NCBI GenBank assembly: GCA_022828595.1
Contig: JAKGHH010000003.1
Coordinates: forward strand, 21,390,934 to 21,454,933
Reading direction: 5' to 3'
From: Nelumbo lutea
Taxonomy: Eukaryota; Streptophyta; Magnoliopsida; Proteales; Nelumbonaceae
Length of the DNA: 64,000 bases
The stretch's first letter is position 1. Each line of letters starts with the position of its first letter. A program made the position numbers and the translations under genes. This document shows, in pieces, positions 51,000 to 63,100 of the stretch. The notes beneath the pieces are model-generated. The model did no database searches. It saw nothing but the letters and a program-made list of their open reading frames with translations, and was not told where the DNA came from.

Positions 51000-51500
51000 C
51001 GACGTGTACTCCTACATGTCTACCCTCTCTATCCACCTGATGGTCGCTAACTCCTCCCTAAACAGATTGGCCTCGGTTGGCGCCTTCACCTTGGTCCTCG
51101 AGATTGACAGCTTAGCGGGGAATGACCAGCCCCCTGGGCAGCGCACGAAGAACAACCCTTCCTTGTAGTGTTTCATTGAGGAGGGGACTTCGATGAGCAC
51201 CTTATTGTGTCACCAAGCCGATAAGTAATAATAGTAATGCTAGTGCTTCTTCAGGTATTGGAAGTATGTGAACATCGGCAAGGTGATGTCCACGTTGTGA
51301 ACCGAGTAGTAGCATATCAGGCTAACCAAGTATCTGAAGGAATTGGGCATCAGCTGGACGCGGTACCACCTCAACACCATCACGATACCCTCGCTTAGAG
51401 GAAGCCTTAGCTTGTCTATCAGGCAGTGCTCATAAATGTAGAGCTCTCCTAGCCGAGTTGAAGTGGCCCTCTCATCGATGTTGAGGCACCTCAGCTCATA
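51000..51500 (-). pseudogene. antisense extra-ORF remnant of the gutted gypsy element
   Basis: On the minus strand, broken frames read RLPLSEGIVMVLRWYRVQLM followed by PNSFRYLVSLICYYSV, then LIEVPSSMKHYKEGLFFVRC followed by PGGWSFP. This is the Transposase_28-type pattern (LPLSPF...QL.PN and PSS.K.WK..FFFV...W.FP) also seen in the antisense ORF of the element at 33324-43850, at the same relative place and strand. Confidence 0.65.
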
Positions 51501-51907
51501 CTCCTCGGGGATGCAGTAAAGGGTTGTAATTCGAGCTAAATCTCCAAGTGTTAACCTACAAAGTGGCTGCCAAACTGCGTAAGAGCACCGAGCCTGAGCC
51601 CCTCTTCTGACACAATATTTACTTCAGCCTTGTTGGTGGCTCGCCACCTCCCCTTTTATTGGGGCGGCCAACAGTTCAAATCAGCTCAAATCAATGGGTC
51701 CGGTTTGACGCTGCACTTCGCATGCATGTGACCTCGGGAAGATGAAACGACGCGTCCGTTGGTCCTCCTAGCGAGTCGGTCTTACCCTAGGCCAGTCAAC
51801 TCAAAGAAACTAAAGTTCCTCAGCTGAGGATCACATAACTCTTCCATGCACAGTCGTGGCCAAGCACTACACTCATCGACTTCGGAACTGGGGGAGTGGT
51901 GTTCGGG

Positions 51908-52382
51908 TGATGGTTGAGTTGGCCAATTATGCCATGTGGCTATTCCAACGGCCGCCCCTCTCAGGCCACGTTAACACCACATGCAGCAGAGCAACACAAC
52001 TAAGGAGTGTCCTGCATGAACATGGAAGCAAACTTTGCCGAGGAAGAGGAAACCTCCCAAAAACCTCAGCGAGTGCCCTCATCTCGATAACCCCAAAAGC
52101 CCTATCCATTTGGGACACAAATGCACAACTATAAATAGGTATTCCCCGCTCGAGGTAAGGGACTCTTGGAACTGCACTCTTTGAATACCTCTTGACACTA
52201 TATCTTCGACTCAAACCAACGCTATTTCAACTTGCTAGTCCTGACCACATCCTTCTTTATCCTACTGACTTGAGCGTCAGAGTACCTACCCAATGAGCAA
52301 CTCCTTGGGTCTCTGACCCTTCTCTTGGTTGTAGATCTCGGCGTGTGGCTTCGTCCTTCCACCTTGGCCTCGCCCATTTGAC
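51908..52382 (+). repeat. right LTR of the gutted gypsy element
   Basis: Begins TGATGGTTGAGTTGGC and keeps similarity with the left LTR up to about GCCTCGCCCATTTG; the last 40 or so bases do not align. The end coordinate is approximate. Confidence 0.6.
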
Positions 52383-54734
52383 TTTTCTTGTTAATGTTGA
52401 CAGGTAAAAATAGTAAAATATAAAAAATAAGTGGTAGAATAGTCAAAATATAGTTAATGTGTTTTGTTTTATTGTCGTATTTTGGGTTGATCGATACAAA
52501 TCCGTGGGGAATACATGTCGTTGCATTGTATATTGGTGTGTGATTTCAACTATAGAATGCATATATGTGATAAACATCAAATCTGACATTTTTAGATATA
52601 AACAGAACTTTTTATAGACCAACTTAAAAAGCTCTTCATAACTTTTTCTGGTAGATTAATCATATTTTCTCATAAATTTGAATTCATCAACCCAAAACAT
52701 AAATCAATGAAGCATCGTTGTACCAAATACCCCCAATAATAGTTGCATATGTTTTGTGTTTTAGAATTAGGTAGAAAAATGGCATAATAATAGCTTTGTG
52801 CATGTATTAATTTCTAAAAAACTATATAATGTGTATTTTTTTATGTTATGTGTTTTGTAATGTGTATTTTTTTATGTTTTGTGTTTTGGACACTTATTGA
52901 TGCATTATCAATTAAATGTATGATATCTGTGTATCTCATTATATTAATTGTAATGTATTTTTTCATATATATCATTAAAATATACATTTTTTTATATGTT
53001 TATATATTATTTATTATTTTCTTAACCTTAAATTTGGTATTATTAATGTATTTATGGGTTCTATATGTACTTCCCTAATGTACCCAAACATTTTCATATC
53101 ATTTTGTTTATATTGGTGCATTTCTAAAACCTATATGAATCCCTATCCAAGCTGTTTGATACAATATACAATACTAATACTTTAATCATTGACATTGGAT
53201 ACTAATTGGCTAATTTGTGTTTTGTTTGATTTTGTTAAAGGGTAAAATACTTTAACTACCCTTAAGTGTCAGAATGGATTGTAACTTACTTATTGTTTGA
53301 AATTTCCCTTAAAGTAATCTTAGGATTTTTGATAATCCACAATTGTTAACAACCTTTAACGGGGATATGGAAAAATATTATTTTACCAATACTTTTATTC
53401 AAAACGTCAAATGGTAACATTTGAATAAATAACGTAAGGAGGATGCGATTAGAGAAGTTATTAAGCAACAAATCCAAAGAGCACAAGTTGATTGAATTTG
53501 AGTAAAATTGGGTAAGCCACCGACGCACACTGTTTTAAAAGGCCCTCAAGGTGAGGCTAGGAAAAAAAGGCTTGGCCTCGATAACTTTAGACCTCACTGG
53601 CAAGGCTTAGGCATTAAAAGTTATTTGAGGCTTATGCCTTTGGACCTTTGGCCTCAAAAACCCAAGGCTTGGGCCTTAATTATTTGGCATGATAGTTTGA
53701 ATATGAATGTTTAAAACATAAATTTAAGATGAAAAAAGAATGTCTTGTTTTGTATATATTGGGGTATGGAACAAATAAATAAGCATACAAATAACAAATA
53801 AATGCATATAAACGTGTAAAAAATTTGCTTTGTTATTTATTCTTTATTCCTGCCCACTTTGCCCATTTACTTTTACCCATACTTGACGATCTATTTATTC
53901 TAAAGCACACACATCAAATAGATGGTCACTATTCACCAATGCATACAAGTGCAATGAACGAAATATGAATATCTTGTTATAACATGGTTGGTTCATATCC
54001 CTAAATTTTAAAAGTTTGACTTATATGGTTTTATTATTATAGTGTTTAGATTTTAAGGAAAAAGAAAAACCACTTTGATATGATTCTAACCCATGCAAGG
54101 TTCAAAACATTGATACTATATGCCCCTGTATATATCAAGCATATCATATTGTATCTTCAGGGTATTGTCACTCCTTTTAAGGTGTTAAAAAACTATATTT
54201 TTAGTGATTAAATAACATAAACTTGTACCTTGTTTGAAAATTTGAAAACAAAATAAAAGAAAATGTGTATGGTTCAATGCTTGATACACCCCTTTCAACA
54301 TATTAGGGTACACTGACAATTTGAACCATGAACCCATGTCTAACATATCAAGCAAGTTATATAAGATCGTAATTTTATGTTTTTAAATAGCTTACAAAAA
54401 AGGGAACGGGACCTAAGAAGCAATAGTGGATTCGAGGAAGTAATTGGCTTTTTTTTTTTCACAATGGAAGGATCACACATCTCTGGTTTTCAACCAACCA
54501 AGCCAAAAGGGCCTTTTGAGAGTTAGGAGAGTTTCGTCTTTTGCTTCACCCTTAGTCTTGCAGGCGTTGGTCTTTTTATGCCTAAGCATCTTCTCTAAAA
54601 ATAAGTATAAGGGAAAAAATAACTAGTGGCATAATCATCATCTATGTTTTTCTTGAAACAATACGTGTTTGATCTTCTCTTTGCACCAATGCCACTTAAA
54701 CATTAGTGTAATCATCATCTACGCTTTTCCCATA
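52383..54734. other. intergenic AT-rich DNA
   Basis: Mostly T-rich low-complexity DNA. Around 53530-53690 lies text of the TTTTAAAAGGCC...GAGGC type, resembling the ends of the repeat at 62191-62982, possibly another MITE copy. No gene recognised. Confidence 0.45.
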
Positions 54735-55523
54735 AGACTCTGTTTGGTTTGTGGGAAGATTTGGGTGGGATGAGAAAATATGGGATGGGATGGAGAAGTG
54801 TAAAAAATTAAGTTTCCATTGTTTGATTTTATTGGGATGGGAAAATGTAAAAAGGGGGAGAAGTTTACAAAGGAGCACTGTTCTCCCTCGTCCTCCTCTT
54901 GACTGAATAGAGTGGTGATTAGGAAGAGAAGCGACGGATCTGAACACATCTCCGACTTCCCTCTCCCTCTCTCTCTCTCTTATGTTCTTATATCTTCTCA
55001 TTCTTCTTCCCCTCTTCCCCCATTTTCTCTCTCGCTCCATTTCGTCACCACTACTGCAAGTTGCAGCGGCAGTAGATCTGCACATTCCATCTCTACTCTC
55101 TCACTCTTTTTTTTTTTCTTCTTCTTCTTCTTCTTATTTTTTCTTTTTCGTTTTTCGTCTCCACCACTCTATCATCACTGAACCAGGAATCACGAGAGCG
55201 GCGGCGACGTACCAATGGATCAACGTCAACTTCGGCATGGTCATTTTACAGGAGTGGCGGCGACGTATCAATGGATTCCTTCTCTGTTAATGCGTGTACC
55301 AGTGGATTCCTTCACTATTATGGGAGGAGGGAGGGAGGAGGGAGATGGAAACTCGACTTTTCTCACATGGGTTGCACTGTTTTGGTGCGACCCCGAATTC
55401 GTGATTTTGGAATCTTGCATCCCACTTTTTTCTCATCCCATCCCCCTCTTTCCCTCAAAACAAATATGAGAAAAGGGAATATTCCCGTTTTCTCATCCTT
55501 ATCCCACAAACCAAATGGAGCCT
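54735..55523. mobile_element. non-autonomous DNA element with TTTGGTTTGTGGG ends
   Basis: Left end AGACTCTGTTTGGTTTGTGG; the right end, reverse-complemented, is AGGCTCCATTTGGTTTGTGG. Inner GGGATGAGAAAA/TTTTCTCATCC blocks also pair. TA flanks both ends, but a 2-bp duplication is not proof. The interior is CT-rich with open frames caused by simple sequence. Superfamily open. Confidence 0.65.
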
Positions 55524-55737
55524 TAATGACTTGTATTTACTGTTCATGCTAAGCTAGCATCATCTAGACCTAAACAATGAAAAAAATTAAAAGATTGCAT
55601 GTAATACTTGTATAGAGAAGAGAAACACCACGTAAAACCCAAAAGCTTAAGCTATTGGGTTATGAGTCACGTTTGTATATAAGTCTCATGCACCTCTCAT
55701 TCATTTCTGATGTGGATTATCTTTAATTGTTCATACA

Positions 55738-56032
55738 CATGGTTTTTTAACCGCCATTGACCCAGATGGTCAGACCGTTTGGCCTGGGAACCATTTAGGC
55801 AACCGATTTCGTTTTACCCTAAATCGGTCATTGACAAAAAATCGTTGAATCAATTAACAACTCATTGACCTGAGTGGTCGAACCATCGAACCGTTCAACA
55901 TTTTTTGGCCGTTTTGTATTTTTAATTTTTATCGTCAGAATGGCCCATTCGTTCGAACTGGATGATCAAATTATTGACTTGAAAAGTGGTGGCCATCGCA
56001 ATTCCATTTATGGGTTGTTTTTAATAACCATG
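55738..56032 (-). mobile_element. hAT-type MITE of the CATGGTTTT family
   Basis: Ends CATGGTTTTTTAACC and GGTTGTTTTTAATAACCATG. Flanking octamers TTCATACA (55730-55737) and CTCATACG (56033-56040) agree at six of eight positions. The interior is the reverse complement of the copy at 4840-5084. Confidence 0.65.
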
Positions 56033-56950
56033 CTCATACGTGAATCCCAATAACAAATGGTTTTTTTTTTTTTAGATTTGACATGAAATCCAAAAATAAC
56101 AATCTCCAAATAAGTCAAGGCTTGAGATCAGAGTTAAATTCTAAGTTTCTACCATACCATTATAGGCTCCACTTCTAATTATCACCATTTGTATTTTTGT
56201 TCAAGCCCATATCTTGATAATTGGTATAAATCAGTGGGTTTTATTTAAAAAACTGAAGAATAATGAAGGAAAAATCAATATTTCAGCCAACCTAAATGAT
56301 GTTTTCAATTGCAAAAGGATAATTTTAAAATTTAAAATAAATTATATAGATCATATGGCATCACATGTGAGGGATAGTTTAAGTATTTTACCATTTATTA
56401 AATTGAATCATGTTTTGAGAGAAAATAATAGACCTGAGTCGCTCGTAACTTTGAATTTGGATGACCTGCCAACAAATTAAGTATTTTACCCACATAATCT
56501 GACATTGCACATCTCATACCTCCATTTTTTTTGTGATCCCGGTCTCATGCTGAGATGTCGGTGTCAGATCATATTAGTAGGGGGTTCAAACGCATTTTAT
56601 TGTTAGGAGATCCCAACTTCCGTAACATGGTTTTGAAGTCTAAAATTGAATTTTCACATGCGCCACACAGCACATCCTAACCGTATATTGGTAGCATCTC
56701 AACTACAAAATTGTAACCCGATGTGGATGTGGGAATGATTAAAATTGTGATTTTATTGTGGAAAGTTACTCATCCAGCCTCGTTGCTCGAGCCTGGGCCT
56801 ACCCGGCTCAAGTCGTAGTGCTAACTGTGTTCGTTGTGCAAAAGGAATTAAAAAAAAAGCTAAATAATTGCGCGCCAAAAGTGTCAATCGGAGGCGCAGG
56901 TTAATCAACTACGCACTCCACGCGCAAAATAAAAGCATCGATCTTTGGCA
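56033..56950. other. upstream region of KA120
   Basis: AT-rich DNA without a supported gene. A TGGGCC word (56794-56799) resembles the site II motif of plant housekeeping promoters. Confidence 0.4.
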
Positions 56951-56955
56951 ACATA

Positions 56956-56963
56956 AAACCCTA
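56956..56963 (+). promoter_or_regulatory. telo-box-like motif in the KA120 promoter
   Basis: AAACCCTA, 214 nt upstream of the KA120 ATG. Telo boxes are common in promoters of plant genes active in dividing cells. Chance occurrence is possible for an 8-mer. Confidence 0.4.
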
Positions 56964-57023
56964 TGCATCTTCTGTCTGGGAGCAGGAATGCGCCTCACCT
57001 GTGCCGCTCTCTCCCCAAAGCGT

Positions 57024-57032
57024 TATATATAG
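57024..57032 (+). promoter_or_regulatory. likely TATA box of KA120
   Basis: TATATATAG 146 nt upstream of the ATG at 57170, implying a leader of about 110 nt. Confidence 0.5.
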
Positions 57033-57169
57033 ACCAAATTCAAAGCAGTCAAGTCCATCTGGTTTCCCCCGTAAGACACTCGACTAACAGCGGGAACACA
57101 GACAAAGAAGAAAGAGAACACTAAAACAAACATTCTAAAAAACCTTGTTTTTTATTTTTTATTTTTTCA

Positions 57170-60100
57170 ATGGCGAATGCAATTGATCAAGATCAGCAAT
57201 GGCTGCTCAACTGCTTGACTGCGACACTGGATACAAACCAAGAGGTCAGATCCTTTGCTGAAGCATCGCTCAATCAAGCGTCCCTGCAACCAGGTTCATT
57301 TCATGAACTTCACATGTTTGTTTTGTTTGTTCGCTTCTTCTTCTTCTTTTTATAAATCCGAGGACGTGTTATCTTTTGGATGCGATGTTCATTTGCTTTT
57401 ATTGGACTGTTAGGTGTTTATTCTTCGTTGCATCGTTTTCTCGGCTATATGAACTTCTTTTTTCTCGTGAAAGTTATGCAATTTGGGAGTTAATTGTGTT
57501 TAAATTGAGCCTGAGACGAAGTGTACTGTAGCGGTCGGTTACAACTGAGAAATTAGACGTTTATTTCTTCCATTCCTGAGTATGTTGGTAGGGAGTAAGA
57601 GTCTCTCTTACTGCTTCTTAGGCACACCGACTGCCACTCACCCTTCGGAAGCCACTTCCACATATCCAAGCACATGCAGATGCCGTTATTGGGAGAACTA
57701 TGATTCTTACATATGCTGTATTCGTTATTTATGGTTGCAATTTCCTTCTCAAAAGATGCGGTAGGGTGGCATGGTAACTAATACTAGTACTAATTGGTGA
57801 GTTGCTAATTGTTTTCTGCAGGTTTTGGAGGTGCTTTATCCAAGGTAGCTGTAAACAAGGAGCTTCCGTTGGGATTACGCCAGATATCCTTTTGCCACAT
57901 CTTAATCATATTTTTATTGTGTGTGTGTGTGTTTTAAATTTCCCTATTATATTAGAAATTGCAAGAGTTCATATGAGGACATGAACAACATATGTTGTTT
58001 TACGCTTAACATATTTTCACCTAGCTGCAGTCCTTCTGAAGCAATTCATAAAAAAACATTGGCAGGAAGGTGAAGAGACCTTTGAGCATCCGGTTGTCTC
58101 AAGGGAAGAAAAGGTCCACCAGATATTTTAGGATTCATCTCTAATTAATATGTTTGAAATCTATCGACCTATGATTTTTGTCATTCTATACTTACATTAG
58201 ATTTTTATATTATAACCTTCTACTGAGAGCCTTTTCCTTTATGCAAGGTTTGTAAGTATGCCTCTGCTTGTTTGTTTCCCTCTCTGATTAATGCCCATGT
58301 TTTTCTTCATTAATCACTTTTCAACACTATCATTTAGACTACGAGATTGTTTCTTGGTAACTAGATGCAAATGTTATAGATCACTGATTCTTTTCCAGTT
58401 GCTACTTTCATTTCTTCATTATTGTTTCTGTTGTGCCATAACTTATTCAGTCAACATAACAATGCCAGGCAGTTATACGCCAGCTTCTTATCTTGTCGTT
58501 GGATGATCCTCATGGAAAAATCTGTACAGCAGTTGGAATGGCTGTAGCATCCATTGCTCACTATGATTGGCCGGAGGATTGGCCTGACTTATTGCCATTC
58601 CTCTTGAAGTTGATTGGTGACCAGACCAAAATGCATGGAGGTAAATTCTTGGCTAGGGTTCTATTAATTGTATGTCATATTCAAAAAGTTTAGAACCGTG
58701 CATGGCATTTGCAGGGACTGAAAATTCATCGCCAGTTTATCTGAAAATAACTTGGCTCAAAATTCCAATTGGTTATTTCTTGAAGAAATTGTGCTATTTG
58801 GTTTTATCTTTTTAAAATTGTTTTAGAGCAATTTCATTTTTTTTTTTGCTTATTGAGTCATTATTATTATTATTTTTTTTTACAGTGAATGGAGGTCTAA
58901 GGTGCTTGGCTCTTCTCTCTGGTGATTTGGATGATACTGTAGTACCAACATTAGTGCCTGTTCTGTTCCCATGCTTGCATTCGATTGTATCATCTCCCCA
59001 GGTTATTTCCCTCTCCTTCTTCCACCCTCCCTCCCTCCCTCTCTCTATACATAGACACATATAACCTAAGATTTAGGTTTCATTTATTTGCAGAGCATTT
59101 TCATTTGCACTAGTACAAATGCATAAGAGTGCAATGTCTGGTTCCCTTTTGCTATGGGTCTTACCTTACTTTGCTTCAGGTTTTGTTTTATTGCATCTGC
59201 ATTCCCAACAAATAAAATAAGGCAAAAACTAAAACAAAAGTAAATCAGAATTTGCATTCCTAATTTTCCATACTTTTGCATCAGTGCAAATGAAATTGCA
59301 CTGCAAACAAACCAGACCTTAGGAACTTAGATCATAAGTGAAAGTGCTTTTCCAAAGATTGAAGGGGCTCATTTGATAGGGTCCTATCTGAGCAGCATAA
59401 GGGAGTTCCTATTAGGCTATTAGCAAAAGGGCATTATGAATATTATTTAGTTAGTGGTTTTACAGGGGGCAAGGGAATGGAAACATTGCTAAGCTTCCAT
59501 AGGCCCAAAAACATAGGCATAGGCATATTCTAAAGCAGAGGAAGCGAAGCCAACAAGCCTACAGACCAGAGGCTAAGGAAACATTTATTCTCACTAGATT
59601 AGAAGTTAATTCTACTTCTACCAATCAAATGAAGCTAGAAGCCCAATTTGGATCCAAGAGGTAGATTAATCCAATGAAGGATGCTATAGCCTATATATAC
59701 TAACATAGTAAAAAGAAGCATAAGGGACTGTGTTGTGTATATTGGGGCTATAATAACTATACTTGGTTTTGATTTTTTTGTTGGGTATATAATATTCTTT
59801 CTTTTTGTTCATCTATTTTTCCCCTAGTAACAAAAGAGGCAGAAACTTTAGATTGTATTAAAAAACTGTTGCAAGATACTGATATTTTTTCTATCTTCTG
59901 TTAAAAAGAAATATGATGGATTCTTTTTGGGTGAATGCTGAGTTAAACAAATTCTATTAATTGTTATTGATTTTAATTTATATGTTATTATTTTTCCCTT
60001 TTTTATGTTAAAAGTTCATTGAGAATTTCATGAACTGAACCAAGGTTCAAAGTATCAATACAGGCCGATACACCTTACTGGCATATCGGCCTGTATCGGT

Positions 60101-63100
60101 GCATTTTTTTTATTTTTTTTCAAATATTGTTTTGAGGGGTCAGTTTAAGGCCCGGCTACCCTCTGAACCATGGTCTGACCCGAAACACCCCCTGTAGGGG
60201 GCGTATTGGGAAGGCCATGACACGATACTATATGTATCGGCCGATACGTAACAATATTTTGAACCTTGAACTGAATTGTGATAACATCAAGCCTCTTGCA
60301 TCTCTTTAGGAATTTCCTTTGCATGAGAGCCACCTCAGTCCATGTTAATCTATGATTTGCTTTCCTATCGTACAAGATGTTTTTTCCTCAAACATTAGAA
60401 GATACCAATCTGTATTTTGGCTTATTTTACCTTGTTTATTTTCTTAACTTATGTATACTTTGTTTCTAGGTATATGACAAGCCTTTGCGCATGAAGGCAC
60501 TTTCAATAGTTCACTCATGTACTTCCATGCTGGGGGTGATGAGTGGCATGTATAAGGTATCATGTGAATTCTGGTATTTGGTTTGATTTGGTTATTCTTT
60601 AATGAAATATCTGAGGTAGGATCTATTTGTTCAGAGTGAAACCAGTGCATTGATGCTGCCGATGCTTAGATCATGGATGGAACAATTCGCCATTATACTA
60701 CAACCTCCTGTACAGTCTGAGGATCCTGATGATTGGAGCATCAGGATGGAGGTAAATCGTTTTTTTTTTGGTCTGTAGAAACTTAATATTATTATTTTGC
60801 TAAAGAGTATAAACACTCTGCTGATGAAAGTCTGATATCATGAAATTTCAACTTCCAGGTGTTGAAATGTTTGAATCAGTTTGTTCAGAATTTCCCGAGC
60901 CTTACAGAATCAGAGTTTTCTGGTATGCCAAAAAGAAAAAAAGCCCATGTTTTACTTTATCTGCTTGTTGGGATTTTTAGGTTGTCATATACAGACCCAG
61001 TGCAAATCCATTTTGTTGCAGTTATAGTGACACCTCTGTGGCAGACATTTGTGTCATCTCTAAAAGTCTACGAGCAATCATCAATTCAAGGTTTGGATGA
61101 TCCCTATTTGGGAAGATATGATTCAGACGGTTCAGAAAAAAGCCTTGAGTCCTTTGTCATCCAGGTATTGATTTTTGTATCACATGCTATTTTAACTGGA
61201 TATGTCATCATGCACCATTGCCAAACCAAAGTGTGAAGGGCCTGATACTTATCACCTTGGGCACCTTGATTGGCATGCCAACATATAGATCCTGACAGTA
61301 TTGCATGGACATATACAGAACTTAAGTTTTTAATTTCCAATTCAGTGTGTCATTTGCAACAATTTTAATAATTTATTTTGCAAAATTTTGATGTTGACTT
61401 TCATAGTGATGCACTTAAGGTAGTTGTCTAATGATTGCTTGGTTGTGTCTTGAGGCAATAGTTATATATGTAAGATGGGGTGTGGGTCCTATCAATTTAA
61501 GATCTGGTGGTTGGCTTTGTTTGTGTGTGTGTGTTTCTGATAATTGAACTGGGCTTTGTGGGTTGAAAGAGGGGCTTTAGGTGATCAAGGATGAAAAATA
61601 GGATCCAAGTGCATAAGAAAATGTTAACACATTTTAACAATTTATGCCATGGTTGTGAAAACCGGACCGGACTGGTTGACCTGGGAACGACCATAGGTCT
61701 GGGCCTGGTTTTGGACCCCAAAACCGTCCAACCTCGGTTTGAACTAGATGGTTGGACCTTTTGACCCAGGAACCAGTGGCCAAAGCGGTTCCGTTTCCGG
61801 TCTGGTTTTCAAAACCATGATTTATGCAAATTCAAGTACATAAGAAAATGTTAACACATTTTAACAATTTATGCAAATCCAAACTCTGGTAGAGTTTGGC
61901 TTTTGTCTATATGTGGCTTTGGTTGTGTTCTGGGTTTGTTTTTATCTTTGTAGGGGTTTTTGGTTGTGCCTTTCTGTCGGGTGATATCTTATCACTTTTC
62001 TTTTGTATTTCTTTTTCTTTTTAATGAAAAATTTCCTTATTAAAGTACATAAAAATGGGTGTTCCATGTTAATGGATCTATACTGGATAATACATCCAAG
62101 AAACATCTATAATAACATTCAAGAAACATCTACAAAAATTTCTGTCTTTCAACTAAAAAATAGAATGGAAAATAAGTTGAAGGATTCCGTGATTTAAAAG
62201 GCGTGCCTAAGGCATGCCTAGGTGCACAGGTGAGGCACATTTTAGGGTATGCACCTCAGCTAGGTCCCAGGTGCAACACTTTCAAAAGGCACAACTTGGT
62301 CTGCCTTGCGCTTAAGCTCAGGTGCACACCTTTTGAAAATCTGTGCACTTTTTTTCTGTTTTTTTGTGCTTAGAAGCTAGGCCAGGGGCTCCATCCCCGG
62401 TCCCTGATCAAGCTGAAGCTTCAAAAATATTCCCATATTTGTTAATGTTGTTCATTCATTCATCATAATAAAAGATATTTTTAAGACACTTAAAAGTATG
62501 AAACCTTTTTTTTATAGGGATTAAGAATTTAAGACCCTGATATGGACTTGTTTGGGCTTGCCTTGAGGGGTTTGGTATCAAGGCAATTCATAGAATCATG
62601 AATGCATAATGTTTAACATCACATTAGCTATTTAAAGTAATGCAATTGGGAAAAAAATAATAGGTTAAGAGGTTACATGCTTGGATATGTTTTATATGTT
62701 ATGCTTGATTTTTTTTTTTAATTTTCATTTTAAATATGCTTTACATGTTATGTTTATGTATTTTAATTTGTGATAATAGTTGTTTTTAAACATTTAATTT
62801 TAAAATTTAAGTTTATATCATTAGTTAATAATGCATTTAATATTTTTAATATTTTGCGTTTTTTTTTTGAAAATGTTAGCTTTTTTTTGTTTTTTTTTTT
62901 GCATTTTTGTGCCTTGGTTCAGAAAGGTGTACACCTTGCCTTGCACCTCGGGCACAAAATGGCCCTTGTCCTTTTAAAACACCGGAGGGATTCTCTGATG
63001 AAGTAAGAAAACAAAGGAAAAACATTGTAGTTATAATTTGATAACCATTATTGAAAATAGAATATATTTTGGAAACAACTAGAGATAGAATAAGAAAAAT

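Larger units (their letters stand above)
46873..52382 (+). mobile_element. gutted Ty3/gypsy-type element without recognisable pol
   Basis: Similar sequences starting TGATGGTTGAG lie at 46873 and 51908 and run about 480 bp: GCCACGTTAAC, TATAAATAGGTATTCCC and CGCTATTTCAACTTGCTAGT occur in both. A primer-site-like TTGGTGCCGTCTGTGGG is at 47361-47377, directly inside the left LTR. A gag remnant (about 48058-48450, +) and an antisense-ORF remnant (about 51000-51500, -) identify it as Tat-related. No reverse transcriptase, RNase H or integrase is seen between them. The right LTR edge is unclear, so no target duplication is claimed. Confidence 0.7.

Noticed and set aside
57884..57950. GT-AG alternative for KA120 intron 2
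   Set aside because: The nearest GT/AG pairs break frame or remove conserved residues, whereas ATATCC...AC fits exactly.
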